Assembly: GCF_028748185.1 (NCBI RefSeq)
Contig: NZ_CP118164.1
Span: 1,550,001-1,614,000 of the forward strand
Direction of reading: 5' to 3'
DNA: 64,000 nt
From: Bremerella sp. P1
GTDB taxonomy: Bacteria > Planctomycetota > Planctomycetia > Pirellulales > Pirellulaceae
Shown here piece after piece: positions 10,001 through 17,146 of this stretch. A program made the translations under genes and the position numbers. Numbering within the stretch: position 1 is the first letter of the stretch; each line of letters begins with the position of its first letter. Below the pieces are notes generated by a model. It had not been told where the DNA came from and made no database searches. It saw only the letters and a program-made list of their open reading frames with translations.

Positions 10001-10630
10001 GGCCGCGAGACGAAGTACGTCGTCGCTGGCTTGCTTTCCAACAGTGTCTTTCAAGGGAACCTGTTGATCGGCGAAGTGAACTTCGTCGAGCGTTATCCCG
10101 ACGTGAGCGGCTACGAGATGTTTCTCATTCGCACACCGGAAGGGAAAGAACAAGCCATCCGCGACATCTTAGAGAATCGACTTTCCGACCAAGGCTTCGA
10201 CATCACGTCGGCCGAGAAGATATTGACCGGCCTGTTGGCAGTGCAAAACACTTACTTGTCGACCTTCCAAAGCCTAGGGGCATTGGGGCTCTTGCTGGGT
10301 ACGTTTGGCCTGGCAGCCGTTCAGCTGCGAACCATTCTTGAGCGGCGGTCCGAGCTGGCCTTACTCCGAGCGGCCGGCTTTGCCGACAGTCGGCTGTACT
10401 CGCTGGTCATGCGTGAAACGATGGTCTTGCTGCTGGGCGGACTGGCAACCGGTATTATTTCGGCGTTGATCACGGTCGTGCCGCACATGGTGTTCGGCAA
10501 CGCGTCGATCCCGTTCGTTTCGCTGGGCGTGATGTTAGGTGTGATCCTGGTTGTCGGTATCATCAGCAGTAGCCTTGCCGTACGTTCGGCCCTGAAAGGG
10601 AACATCGTCCCGGCCCTGCGTGGGAACTGA
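7088..10630 (+). CDS. Large ABC transporter permease with two FtsX-type domains
   Basis: An 1180-aa membrane protein. An N-terminal TM segment lies at about 14-40 and is followed by a large extracytoplasmic domain (to about 570). A first TM bundle (about 575-700) starts at FNVLFMGFSMFIIGS, with further TM segments near 720-830, a second soluble domain, and a C-terminal FtsX-like bundle (about 1050-1175). This duplicated layout is that of the LolC/E-MacB-FtsX superfamily, and the adjacent LolD-like ATPase completes the transporter. AAGGA lies ahead of the ATG at 7088. Substrate is unknown; lipoprotein or lipid release from the inner membrane is the family-based guess. At this length one chain may supply both halves of the permease. 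Confidence 0.9.
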   Translation: MNRWRLVLRSAQQFWQTNLAVLLGVAAATAVLTGALIIGDSVRGSLRDLALSRLGSIQEILLADRFFRPNVARQISQQNENTTTVPIVLMQGTLQTVPKKPDDPTKVAGNLAVLGIDEAFWKLGDVSGWTPTDITDEEIILNQPLAEELGVKQGDLVTLRLPGGNDVPADSPLGRKTAETQSLPRLTVKAVIPAEGLGRFGMHPTQQLPLNAYASRSALQDALEQDDRVNAVLVSHPDGQTLDLSKLFLTLADYNFELTQVKQTFEEETIYDYWQLTSSRMLFGDAASDAVEKAFEGDAHPTFTYLATSIGVGEVPEGEDKTSIPYSTVTAIQFSGLDYPLVDLDGKPIEKIGEDEIVLNSWTVQHLVEARAAKLRKDNPELSKEDAEEQSQVNVGDTIYLKYFEPESSHGVAKETGRTFRLVAITPLTEPLDPFRRTIPPVFDKRPTTANDPDYTPVVKGITDQDSINTWDPPFPYDNSRVDGEDEEYWDYYRTTPKAFVAIETGQELWGSRFGEVTSFRFSGKKVTDEHELQTKIEDALTPHRMELGFRLLTVRQDALRAAAGTTPFNVLFMGFSMFIIGSALMLVSLLFRLGLEQRSQQIGLLQAVGLNRKVTQGLLMREAGLVALVGSIAGVIIGIGYAWLMLVGLRTWWLGAVVTPFLTLHLDNPSSLVIGLISGSLVCLLTIYFGMRGLKKLSVRGLLQGSTTDTQTTFGKRSLWAMYTGIACALGAVGLSFLAAGLGGEAQAGAFFGSGALVLTACLLLLWHMLRSGAGSGGEGSFTLGQLAISNAARNPGRSTLTIGLIASAAFLIVAIGAFRLSPTDTGSGGMNLIAESSQPLYRDLNTEEGRLETGFTDEEDQQLKSTTILSLRVQPGDDASCLNLYQSSSPRVLGVTPSMMKYYAQSDVTHFEWAASGRKPEDATPWEALEVKADGIDQPIPVALDKNTAMYALHLYGGIGEEFTTTDDDGRETKYVVAGLLSNSVFQGNLLIGEVNFVERYPDVSGYEMFLIRTPEGKEQAIRDILENRLSDQGFDITSAEKILTGLLAVQNTYLSTFQSLGALGLLLGTFGLAAVQLRTILERRSELALLRAAGFADSRLYSLVMRETMVLLLGGLATGIISALITVVPHMVFGNASIPFVSLGVMLGVILVVGIISSSLAVRSALKGNIVPALRGN

Positions 10631-10795
10631 GCAGGCATTCCGCTTCCCGGTCCCCTGCCCCGATTGCCGCGGCAACTTAATCGTCGGCTTCTGGTAGCTG
10701 GACCTCGTCAACGACCAGTTCGCTCGTTAGAATGGGCAAAAGTCGTTCTAACAACTATTTCGCCTCCCCCTGACCCAACCTGGAGTAGTTCTTCC

Positions 10796-11368
10796 ATGCA
10801 TTTCATTTTCATCATCTGTGGAATCGCGCTAACCGCACTCTCTTGGGGAAGTTACGGTCCGGTCCTTCACGAAGGCCAGCATCACCTGGGCAACGACCGC
10901 ATCAAGCCGCTGATCTGCGTTGGCTTGGCTTACCTGGTGGTGGCGGTGATCATTCCTTCGGCCATTCTGATCGCCCAAGGCAAGTTCACCACCGAATGGA
11001 CTTTCAGCGGGTTCTCGTGGAGCTTCATCGCCGGGACGTGCGGAACGTTTGGTGCGTTCGGTTTGATTCTCGCGCTCACCAACGGAGGCAAGCCATGGGT
11101 GGTGATGCCGCTGGTGTTCGGTTTCGCCCCGATCGTGACGACCATCATCTCGCTGTTCACGAAGAACCTGTGGAGCCAGGCAGGTCCGATCTTCTATGCC
11201 GGGATCATCATGACCATTGCCGGTGCCGTGACCGTGCTGCTGTTTGCTCCGAAGGGTGCCCCACCGCAGAAGTCGGCTCACGCACCAGAAAAGACCGAAG
11301 AGGTCAGCAAGGCAGAACCGACCAAGCAGCCCAGCGCCGTCGAAAAGCTGACCGGCGATGCCGAGTAA
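10796..11368 (+). CDS. DMT/EamA-like multi-pass membrane protein
   Basis: A 190-aa protein with about five hydrophobic segments: residues 1-18, then near LICVGLAYLVVAVIIPSAIL, SWSFIAGTCGTFGAFGLIL, WVVMPLVFGFAPIVTTIISL and FYAGIIMTIAGAVTVLLFAP. A charged Lys/Glu/Pro tail of about 35 residues follows. The pattern resembles half of a drug/metabolite transporter (EamA-like), but I cannot place it in a named family with confidence. The ATG at 10796 starts directly at the first TM segment; the longer in-frame extension to 10664 is Arg-rich and unlikely to be translated. Confidence 0.75.
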   Translation: MHFIFIICGIALTALSWGSYGPVLHEGQHHLGNDRIKPLICVGLAYLVVAVIIPSAILIAQGKFTTEWTFSGFSWSFIAGTCGTFGAFGLILALTNGGKPWVVMPLVFGFAPIVTTIISLFTKNLWSQAGPIFYAGIIMTIAGAVTVLLFAPKGAPPQKSAHAPEKTEEVSKAEPTKQPSAVEKLTGDAE

Positions 11369-11390
11369 CGCGGAAGGCCTGCTTGCATTG

Positions 11391-11759
11391 ATGAGTGACA
11401 CGTCGCTAACGCCGCAGTCCCAGATGGAGGCCATCGACTCGCAGATGGCCCATCTGTGGATGGTGCGTACGTTCCTCAAGCACGCCGAGGAAACGGAAGA
11501 AGACGAAGAGCTGCAGCAAGTCGCTCGAACGCTGTATGACTACATGCTGGCCCTGGGGCCGGCCGTTCAAGCCAACGACCCCGGTACCTACTTGAAGCAA
11601 GCCAAGAAGAAATTCAGCAAGCTTCGCAAAGCGTGTGAGCTGTTCGAAGAGATCCAGCCTGAGATCTCGGACCACACCAACTTCAAAATGGCCGCGGTCA
11701 GTTGTCGCCTGGTGGTGAATCAGGTCGAAGCCATTCTCGGTGCTAGCAGCGGCTCCTAA
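11391..11759 (+). CDS. Conserved hypothetical helical protein
   Basis: About 122 aa, acidic and helix-rich, with no TM segment or signal peptide. The part that looks conserved begins at IDSQMAHLWMVRTFLKHAEE and continues through an acidic EETEEDEEL stretch. A second in-frame ATG at 11358 would overlap the previous gene by 11 bp and add 11 residues; the later start was chosen because GGAAGG precedes it, though the spacing is long. The family was not recognised. It sits between a membrane protein and hldE without evident functional link. Confidence 0.7.
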   Translation: MSDTSLTPQSQMEAIDSQMAHLWMVRTFLKHAEETEEDEELQQVARTLYDYMLALGPAVQANDPGTYLKQAKKKFSKLRKACELFEEIQPEISDHTNFKMAAVSCRLVVNQVEAILGASSGS

Positions 11760-11907
11760 ACGGGGGCCTTCGACTGCTGTCAGGTTCTCTATTTGCCCAG
11801 CTCTCCATTCTGGGTATAACCAAGGCCCGAGAAACCTTGCCTGGGCTGTCCACGGATCGGAGTTGGCCTGGGTTTTCCGATAAAAGCCACGTCAAGGAAG
11901 ACGAGCC

Positions 11908-13410
11908 GTGAGCCTCCCCCCGCTCTTGCAAGCGTTCAAATCGATGCATCCCGCCAAGGTTCTGGTCTTGGGGGACATGATCCTCGACCGTTACACCTAC
12001 GGCGACGCTCAGCGAATCAGTCAGGAATCTCCCGTTATTGTGCTGCACGCCGACGACCAGGAACTGCGTCTGGGCGGAGCCGCTAACGTCTGTAACATGC
12101 TGCGTGGCCTCGATTGTCACGTGGTGGCCGCTGGCGTACACGGCCGCGACGAGTCAGGCTCGCAGATGGTGGAACTCGCTCAGCAATCAGGCATCGACAC
12201 ACGACTGATTGCGTGCGATGCGTCGCGTCCGACCACGCTGAAAGAACGCTTCGTCGGTCGAGCCGGTTCACGTCATCCAAGCCAAATCCTTCGCGTCGAT
12301 CACGAAAAGACCGAACCCATCGCCGATTGGCTCGTCGAGAAGATCTACTCGGGGATTGAAAACCAAATTGAAGACTTCGACGTCATTCTGATCTCCGACT
12401 ACAACAAAGGGGTCTGCACGCCGAAGCTGCTGCAAATGGTCATCCAGTTGGCCAACGAGCATGATATTCCGACGCTGGTCGACCCGATGCGAGGGCACGA
12501 CTACGAGCGTTACCGCGGCGCTACCCTGCTGAAGGCCAACCGAATCGAAACCGAACTGGCCAGCGGTGTTTCGCTGAAGACCGTTTCCGATGCGTCCTCT
12601 GCGGGCAGCCAATTGTGCCAACAGTTGGACCTGCAGGATGTGATCGTCACGCTCGACCGAGACGGCATGGCCTTGGTCAGCCGAGATGGCGCGTCGTGCC
12701 ACTTCCCCACCCAGGCCCGTAGCGTGTACGACATCACCGGCGCCGGCGATATGGTTCTGGCCATGCTGGGTGCTTGTCTGGGTAGCGGCTTGGATAAAGA
12801 AAACTCGGTTCGCCTGGCGAACGTGGCCGCAGGACTGGAAGTCGAAAAGTCTGGCGTGGCCGTAATTCCCCTGGCCGAGATCGAAGCCGAACTTCGCACC
12901 GACCTGCTGCCGGGTCAGAAGAAGATTGTCACCCATCAGCAGATTGCCTCGATTGCCGAAGAGCATCGTCGCCGCGGCGAGAAGATCGTCTTCACCAACG
13001 GTTGTTTCGATCTGCTGCACTTCGGACACGTGACCAACCTGACCGAAGCCTCGAAGATGGGCGAGATCCTGGTCGTAGGACTCAACAGCGACGAGAGCGT
13101 CTCGAAGCTCAAAGGCCCAACGCGCCCGGTCATCAGCGAGACGGAACGCTCGGCCATGCTGGCCGCGCTCTCGTGCGTCGACTACGTGGTGGTCTTCGGC
13201 GAAGACACGCCGTATGACCTGATCAAAGCGGTTCGCCCCGACATTTTGGTCAAGGGTGGGCACTACGTACCGGAAGAAATCCCCGGGTACGACATTCTGC
13301 AGGAATATGGCGGAGAGATTCGCCTGGTCGACATCGTCGGTGGTTTTTCGACGACCGACATCATTCAGAAGGTTGCGGCTAACGAAACCATTCGCCGCAC
13401 GGCTGCCTAG
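11908..13410 (+). CDS. hldE: Bifunctional D-glycero-beta-D-manno-heptose-7-phosphate kinase / heptose-1-phosphate adenylyltransferase
   Basis: A 500-aa two-domain enzyme. The N-terminal ribokinase-type domain (about 1-325) shows LGDMILDRYTYG, LGGAANVCNML and the catalytic DITGAGDMVLAM (about 274-285). The C-terminal nucleotidyltransferase domain (about 350-495) shows FTNGCFDLLHFGHV with its HxGH-type site, and KGGHYVPEEIPG. It makes ADP-heptose for the LPS inner core in the cytoplasm. The start is a GTG at 11908 preceded by AAGGAAG with seven-base spacing. waaF follows 22 bp downstream, so synthesis and use of ADP-heptose are coupled in one operon. Confidence 0.96.
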   Translation: MSLPPLLQAFKSMHPAKVLVLGDMILDRYTYGDAQRISQESPVIVLHADDQELRLGGAANVCNMLRGLDCHVVAAGVHGRDESGSQMVELAQQSGIDTRLIACDASRPTTLKERFVGRAGSRHPSQILRVDHEKTEPIADWLVEKIYSGIENQIEDFDVILISDYNKGVCTPKLLQMVIQLANEHDIPTLVDPMRGHDYERYRGATLLKANRIETELASGVSLKTVSDASSAGSQLCQQLDLQDVIVTLDRDGMALVSRDGASCHFPTQARSVYDITGAGDMVLAMLGACLGSGLDKENSVRLANVAAGLEVEKSGVAVIPLAEIEAELRTDLLPGQKKIVTHQQIASIAEEHRRRGEKIVFTNGCFDLLHFGHVTNLTEASKMGEILVVGLNSDESVSKLKGPTRPVISETERSAMLAALSCVDYVVVFGEDTPYDLIKAVRPDILVKGGHYVPEEIPGYDILQEYGGEIRLVDIVGGFSTTDIIQKVAANETIRRTAA

Positions 13411-13432
13411 TCTGTTTCCAAGGAGTGGGGCC

Positions 13433-14500
13433 ATGGCTGGCACACGAAACATTGCGGTCGTTTTACCGAATTGGATCGGCGACGTGGTCATGGCCACGCC
13501 AACCCTACGGGCAATTCGCGAAGGGCTGAAGCCCGGCGACCGCCTGGTCGGCGTGATGCGGCCTTATGTGCAAGATGTGTTGGCCGGTACCAGCTTCCTG
13601 GACGAAGCCATCCTGTGGAGCAAGAAAGCGAAAGAGCCGAGTCAGCGGTTCTTGAATGTCGCCTCGCAGCTTCGTCGGCAACGGTTCGATCAAGCCATTC
13701 TGCTTCCCAACTCGATCAGTTCGGCAGGGCTCGCCTACCTGGGCGGCGTCAAAGAGCGCATCGGTTACCGTCGCTATGGCCGTGGTCCTCTGCTGACACA
13801 TTCGCTAGATCCACCGACTGAGAACGGCGAACGCACGCCGGTTTCGGCCGTCGACTACTATCTTTCGCTGGCCGAACTAGCCGGATACGAAGTTCGTTCG
13901 CGTCACTGCGAACTCGGCTTCACCGACCTCGACGATCTGCGTGCCCAGGTCCTCTGGCGGCAATATCGCTTCTTCGAGCGACGTGTGATCGTGTTCAACA
14001 CCGGGGGAGCGTACGGCGGAGCGAAGCACTGGCCGGCAGATTACTACGCCGTGCTCGCTCGTCGCTTGGTCGAAGACCCTCGCAATGCGGTGCTTTTGAT
14101 TTGTGGCCCCAGCGAACGCGAGACGGTCGCTCAGATCGAGCGTGAAGTAAATCACCCATTCGTCCGTAGCCTGGCCGAAGAAGACCCGAGCATTGGTCTG
14201 AGCAAAGCCGTGATTAACATGGCTTCGTTGATGATCACGACCGACTCTGGACCGCGGCATTTCGCCGCCGCGTTCAACGTACCAGCGGTTGCTATTTTTG
14301 GTCCGACCGATCCACGCTGGGCCGAGAACTACAATCCTTACGAACTGATCCTCTCGGCCGACACCGACTGTGCCCCGTGTGCCGAGCGCGAGTGCCCCCT
14401 GAAGCATCATCGCTGCATGCGCGACCTGGCCGTGAACGACGTGCTGATCGCGGCTCAGCGACAACTCGACTGGCAAGCAGATCAATCCCGAGCGGCTTAA
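13433..14500 (+). CDS. waaF: Lipopolysaccharide heptosyltransferase II-like glycosyltransferase (GT9)
   Basis: A 355-aa GT-B enzyme. The N-terminus LPNWIGDVVMATPTLRAI is the WaaF/WaaC start; the C-terminal TDSGPRHFAAA and the run FGPTDPRWAENYNP are GT9 nucleotide-sugar binding features. It transfers heptose from ADP-heptose to inner-core LPS at the inner membrane. The start at ATG 13433 has a textbook AAGGAG seven to eight bases ahead; the longer frame into hldE is coincidental. The C-terminal cysteines (CAPCAERECPLKHHRC) are typical of heptosyltransferase II. It shows that the organism makes a heptose-containing outer-membrane glycolipid. Confidence 0.93.
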   Translation: MAGTRNIAVVLPNWIGDVVMATPTLRAIREGLKPGDRLVGVMRPYVQDVLAGTSFLDEAILWSKKAKEPSQRFLNVASQLRRQRFDQAILLPNSISSAGLAYLGGVKERIGYRRYGRGPLLTHSLDPPTENGERTPVSAVDYYLSLAELAGYEVRSRHCELGFTDLDDLRAQVLWRQYRFFERRVIVFNTGGAYGGAKHWPADYYAVLARRLVEDPRNAVLLICGPSERETVAQIEREVNHPFVRSLAEEDPSIGLSKAVINMASLMITTDSGPRHFAAAFNVPAVAIFGPTDPRWAENYNPYELILSADTDCAPCAERECPLKHHRCMRDLAVNDVLIAAQRQLDWQADQSRAA

Positions 14501-14542
14501 GCTTCCGCTGGGGAAAATGTTCCGCCGCGCTTCCGATTGCTC

Positions 14543-14779
14543 TTAGGCAGAATCATCCACGCGCAGATCATTGCGGACTTCGACATCGCTGTCGATCGAA
14601 CGAACCAGTTCCTGAGCAAGTTGCTTCTGATAGAACGAGGTGACGCGGCCACTAAGACAGACCGTGTTTTCGTGCTCTTCGTCAAGTTCGACCTGAATGA
14701 ATCGTAGGCGGGGATTGCTGCTGGCTGCGAGCGCTGTGACAACGCGCGAGCGGACATCTTTCATCGAGGAACTAATCAT
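14543..14779 (-). CDS. Small BON-domain-like protein
   Basis: A 78-aa protein resembling a single BON domain: two helices with a beta strand pattern including the VCLSGRVTSFYQKQLAQELV segment, like the 'V-x-L-x-G-x-V' core of BON domains that bind phospholipid or other envelope ligands. No signal peptide is present with the start at ATG 14779, which is preferred because AGAGGA lies upstream; the longer frame to 14920 has a Cys-rich, implausible N-terminus. It overlaps no neighbour and is convergent with waaF. Confidence 0.72.
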   Translation of the reverse strand: MISSSMKDVRSRVVTALAASSNPRLRFIQVELDEEHENTVCLSGRVTSFYQKQLAQELVRSIDSDVEVRNDLRVDDSA

Positions 14780-14957
14780 CCGTAAATCCTCTGGAGTGGC
14801 CTTCCCCGCGAAAAAACAGCACTTTCGCGTTAGGCCAAGACAGGTGTGCGAGAGAAGGTAGTGGTAGGCACCGCCACGGCAAATCCGTCGCGTGGTGTGT
14901 TCATCAGAGTAGCGATGCACCCCATTAGTTGTAGAACGTGATCAAGAAGTGGTCAAG

Positions 14958-15629
14958 CTAAACCTGAGGAAGCTTGCCCAGCTTTCGCAGTTGCTCGATC
15001 ACTTGATCGGCAAGTTGACCCGGCGTGTAATCTCCACCAGCCAGATGAACTTCCGGTTTGGCTGGAGCTTCATACGGATCGTCGATGCCGGTGAAGCCTT
15101 TGATCTCGCCTGCCCGAGCTTTCTTGTATAGCCCTTTCGGATCACGCTGTTCGCAGACTGCTAGCGGTGTATCGACGAACACCTCGATGAAGTCGCCTGC
15201 ACTTCCGCTCGACTCGACAATGCGTCGGACCGCATCGCGATCGGCCTGGTAAGGACTCACGAAAGCAGTCAGCACCAAGACGCCAGCTTGGCAGAAGAGG
15301 TCCGCGACGGCTCCGATCCGGCGGATGTTTTCTGCCCGATCTTCGGCACCGAACCCAAGCCCAAATCGCTTGGCGAACTCCGGTGAGTAGCTTTCTTCGA
15401 GAATCTTCCCGCTGGCATTCAGGCCATGACGAACGTTGTCGCCATCGAGCAAAAAGGTGTGGATGCCCATCTGATGGAGCTTTCCATCGACCGCGTTGGC
15501 GACCGTGCTTTTACCACTGCCGCTGAGCCCGGTGAACCAAACCACACCCCCTCCATGTCCATTGAGTTTCTCCCGATCGGTGCGGGAAACATGGTGGTCG
15601 TGCCAGGTGATTTCAACGTTTTCAGACAT
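14958..15629 (-). CDS. cysC: Adenylyl-sulfate kinase
   Basis: A 223-aa APS kinase: P-loop GLSGSGKST (34-42), the DGDNVRHGL motif, the [10 protein letters not shown] motif and the GIDDPYEAP motif all match the family. It phosphorylates APS to PAPS, the sulfate donor for sulfotransferases and for assimilation. No cysN/cysD lies next to it, so APS must be made elsewhere; planctomycetes carry many sulfatases and sulfated-glycan genes, a plausible context. The acyl-CoA dehydrogenase-like gene ends 35 bp upstream on the same strand and the two may be co-transcribed. Confidence 0.96.
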   Translation of the reverse strand: MSENVEITWHDHHVSRTDREKLNGHGGGVVWFTGLSGSGKSTVANAVDGKLHQMGIHTFLLDGDNVRHGLNASGKILEESYSPEFAKRFGLGFGAEDRAENIRRIGAVADLFCQAGVLVLTAFVSPYQADRDAVRRIVESSGSAGDFIEVFVDTPLAVCEQRDPKGLYKKARAGEIKGFTGIDDPYEAPAKPEVHLAGGDYTPGQLADQVIEQLRKLGKLPQV

Positions 15630-15664
15630 GGTGAGTTCTTACACAGTTGCAGTGAGGCTAATAG

Positions 15665-16744
15665 TTAGCCCTCGATTCTAGCAAGTTCGCAGAGGTTCGC
15701 GGACAGGACGTTGCTCGGGCAGCTCCACACCAGGAAGAACAGCGCCTCGCGGCACCAGCGTCCTACATCGTGGCTTTGCAGATAGCCGGCCCCCTTGGCT
15801 GAACTGAGGGCCGCCTGGGTGATCCGCAGCACGAGGCTGTTGGCACGCGAGCGGATCTGCAGCGGATCGCACTGAGGCTCTCCCGCAGCGGCCGCTAGAA
15901 GATCGTTCTTCAGGGCCTCGAGCTCCGCCTCGAAGTGTTCGGTTGGTTGGGCGAACTCGGTTCGTTTTTCACGCTGAGCTACCAGGAAACGATACGCAGC
16001 CGTGGAAAGACCGACGGCCAAAGTCGAAGTTTCCAGACCACCGGTGTTGGCCCCTTTCCCCTTCTTCATCACATCTTCGCGAGGACCATCCAGGATCCAC
16101 TCGTGCGGACAGAATGCCTCTTTGAAATTGACCGGGCCGGTTTGACTGGCCGACAAGCCGACTAGTTCTGCCGGCTCACCTACTTCGATTCCAATCCCCT
16201 TGGCAGGCACCGCCATCAGCAGCTGCCGACCGTCTTCCAGACTGGCACCAATCACCAGCGTATCGGCCGCTTTGGCCCCCGTGACCCAAGGGCTGTAACC
16301 ATCGAGCTTGTAGCCGCCGTCGACTTCGGTTGCTAACAGCGCTGGCTTCTTCAGGTGCTGACGACTGGTCGTTAGATGCGAGATGCCGACCGTGGCGAAC
16401 GTTCGGCCTGAGAGCAAATCAGGCAGCAACGATCGTTTCAGGGCCTCGTTCTCGCTCGAGGCAATCCGTCGACATGCCCCTGTGCGCTGGGTAATTACGA
16501 ACGTTGTGGTCAAACAAGCGGCAGAAAGTTCGAGATAACCTCGCACGACATCATCGCCTGACCAACCGAGCCCGCCCTGCTCTTGGGCGATAAACCAGCG
16601 AAAGACCCCATGCTCTGCACAATTAAGTAGCTGTTGAGCAGGCCAGTCCTGCGCGGTCTGCAGAGAATTCGCGTTTTCGCTTAGCTGCGCACATAGTACC
16701 GCAAGGTTGCTTGAATCGGGTGTGATGATTTCTTTATCGGCCAT
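15665..16744 (-). CDS. Acyl-CoA dehydrogenase-like flavoprotein
   Basis: A 359-aa protein with the acyl-CoA dehydrogenase layout: N-terminal helices (about 1-110), a beta middle domain (about 115-215) containing FATVGISHLTTSRQ and GYSPWVTGAKAADTLVIG, and a C-terminal four-helix bundle. It is slightly shorter than the usual 380-400 aa. The catalytic Glu was not identified with confidence, so it could belong to the DszC/monooxygenase-like branch. The ATG at 16744 is preferred over 16756 because GGGAT precedes it. It is upstream of cysC and divergent from glgP. Confidence 0.85.
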   Translation of the reverse strand: MADKEIITPDSSNLAVLCAQLSENANSLQTAQDWPAQQLLNCAEHGVFRWFIAQEQGGLGWSGDDVVRGYLELSAACLTTTFVITQRTGACRRIASSENEALKRSLLPDLLSGRTFATVGISHLTTSRQHLKKPALLATEVDGGYKLDGYSPWVTGAKAADTLVIGASLEDGRQLLMAVPAKGIGIEVGEPAELVGLSASQTGPVNFKEAFCPHEWILDGPREDVMKKGKGANTGGLETSTLAVGLSTAAYRFLVAQREKRTEFAQPTEHFEAELEALKNDLLAAAAGEPQCDPLQIRSRANSLVLRITQAALSSAKGAGYLQSHDVGRWCREALFFLVWSCPSNVLSANLCELARIEG

Positions 16745-17146
16745 CGTTATCCCCATCAGAGGGTCAAGGCGCCAGCGTCGCTGGCAATGTTGGCATTCGG
16801 TTTGCTTCTACTGCAAGCTGTTCTATCTCATTGAAACCATCATTCCCAGAGTGTGCGATGGTGGCAAGCGGCCAGAGAAAGGTCGACCTGACAGTCTCAC
16901 CTCAACTCGCCCTCAATAATTGGCCTCCCTGAATTGACGGTTCATCCGTAAGCTACGACAAGCTGGCAAGCTACGAAAGAATTACGGGAAGTGAATCGAG
17001 ATAGATCAGACGCTTGTAGGAATTTCCTGGCATATTACCCCCCCTGCATTTGCTTGCAGGGGTCGCGTGTCGGAAGTCAACTCGCTACATTGCCAGTGTG
17101 CATGGATTCAGAAGCCCTTGTATCTTCAACCAGTTAGGTAACTGCG
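16745..17146. promoter_or_regulatory. Divergent intergenic region with a perfect hairpin ahead of glgP
   Basis: This roughly 400-bp stretch separates the acyl-CoA dehydrogenase-like gene from glgP and must hold promoters for both. The clearest element is an inverted repeat at 17041-17062: CCCCTGCA and TGCAGGGG with a 6-nt loop, about 85 bp before the glgP start. It could be an operator or an RNA hairpin; there is no T-run after it. No open frame in the region looks coding. Confidence 0.45.

Noticed and set aside
12268-13497. Minus-strand open frame (409 codons) opposite hldE/waaF
   Set aside because: Antisense shadow of the well-supported hldE gene; the product has no recognisable motif.
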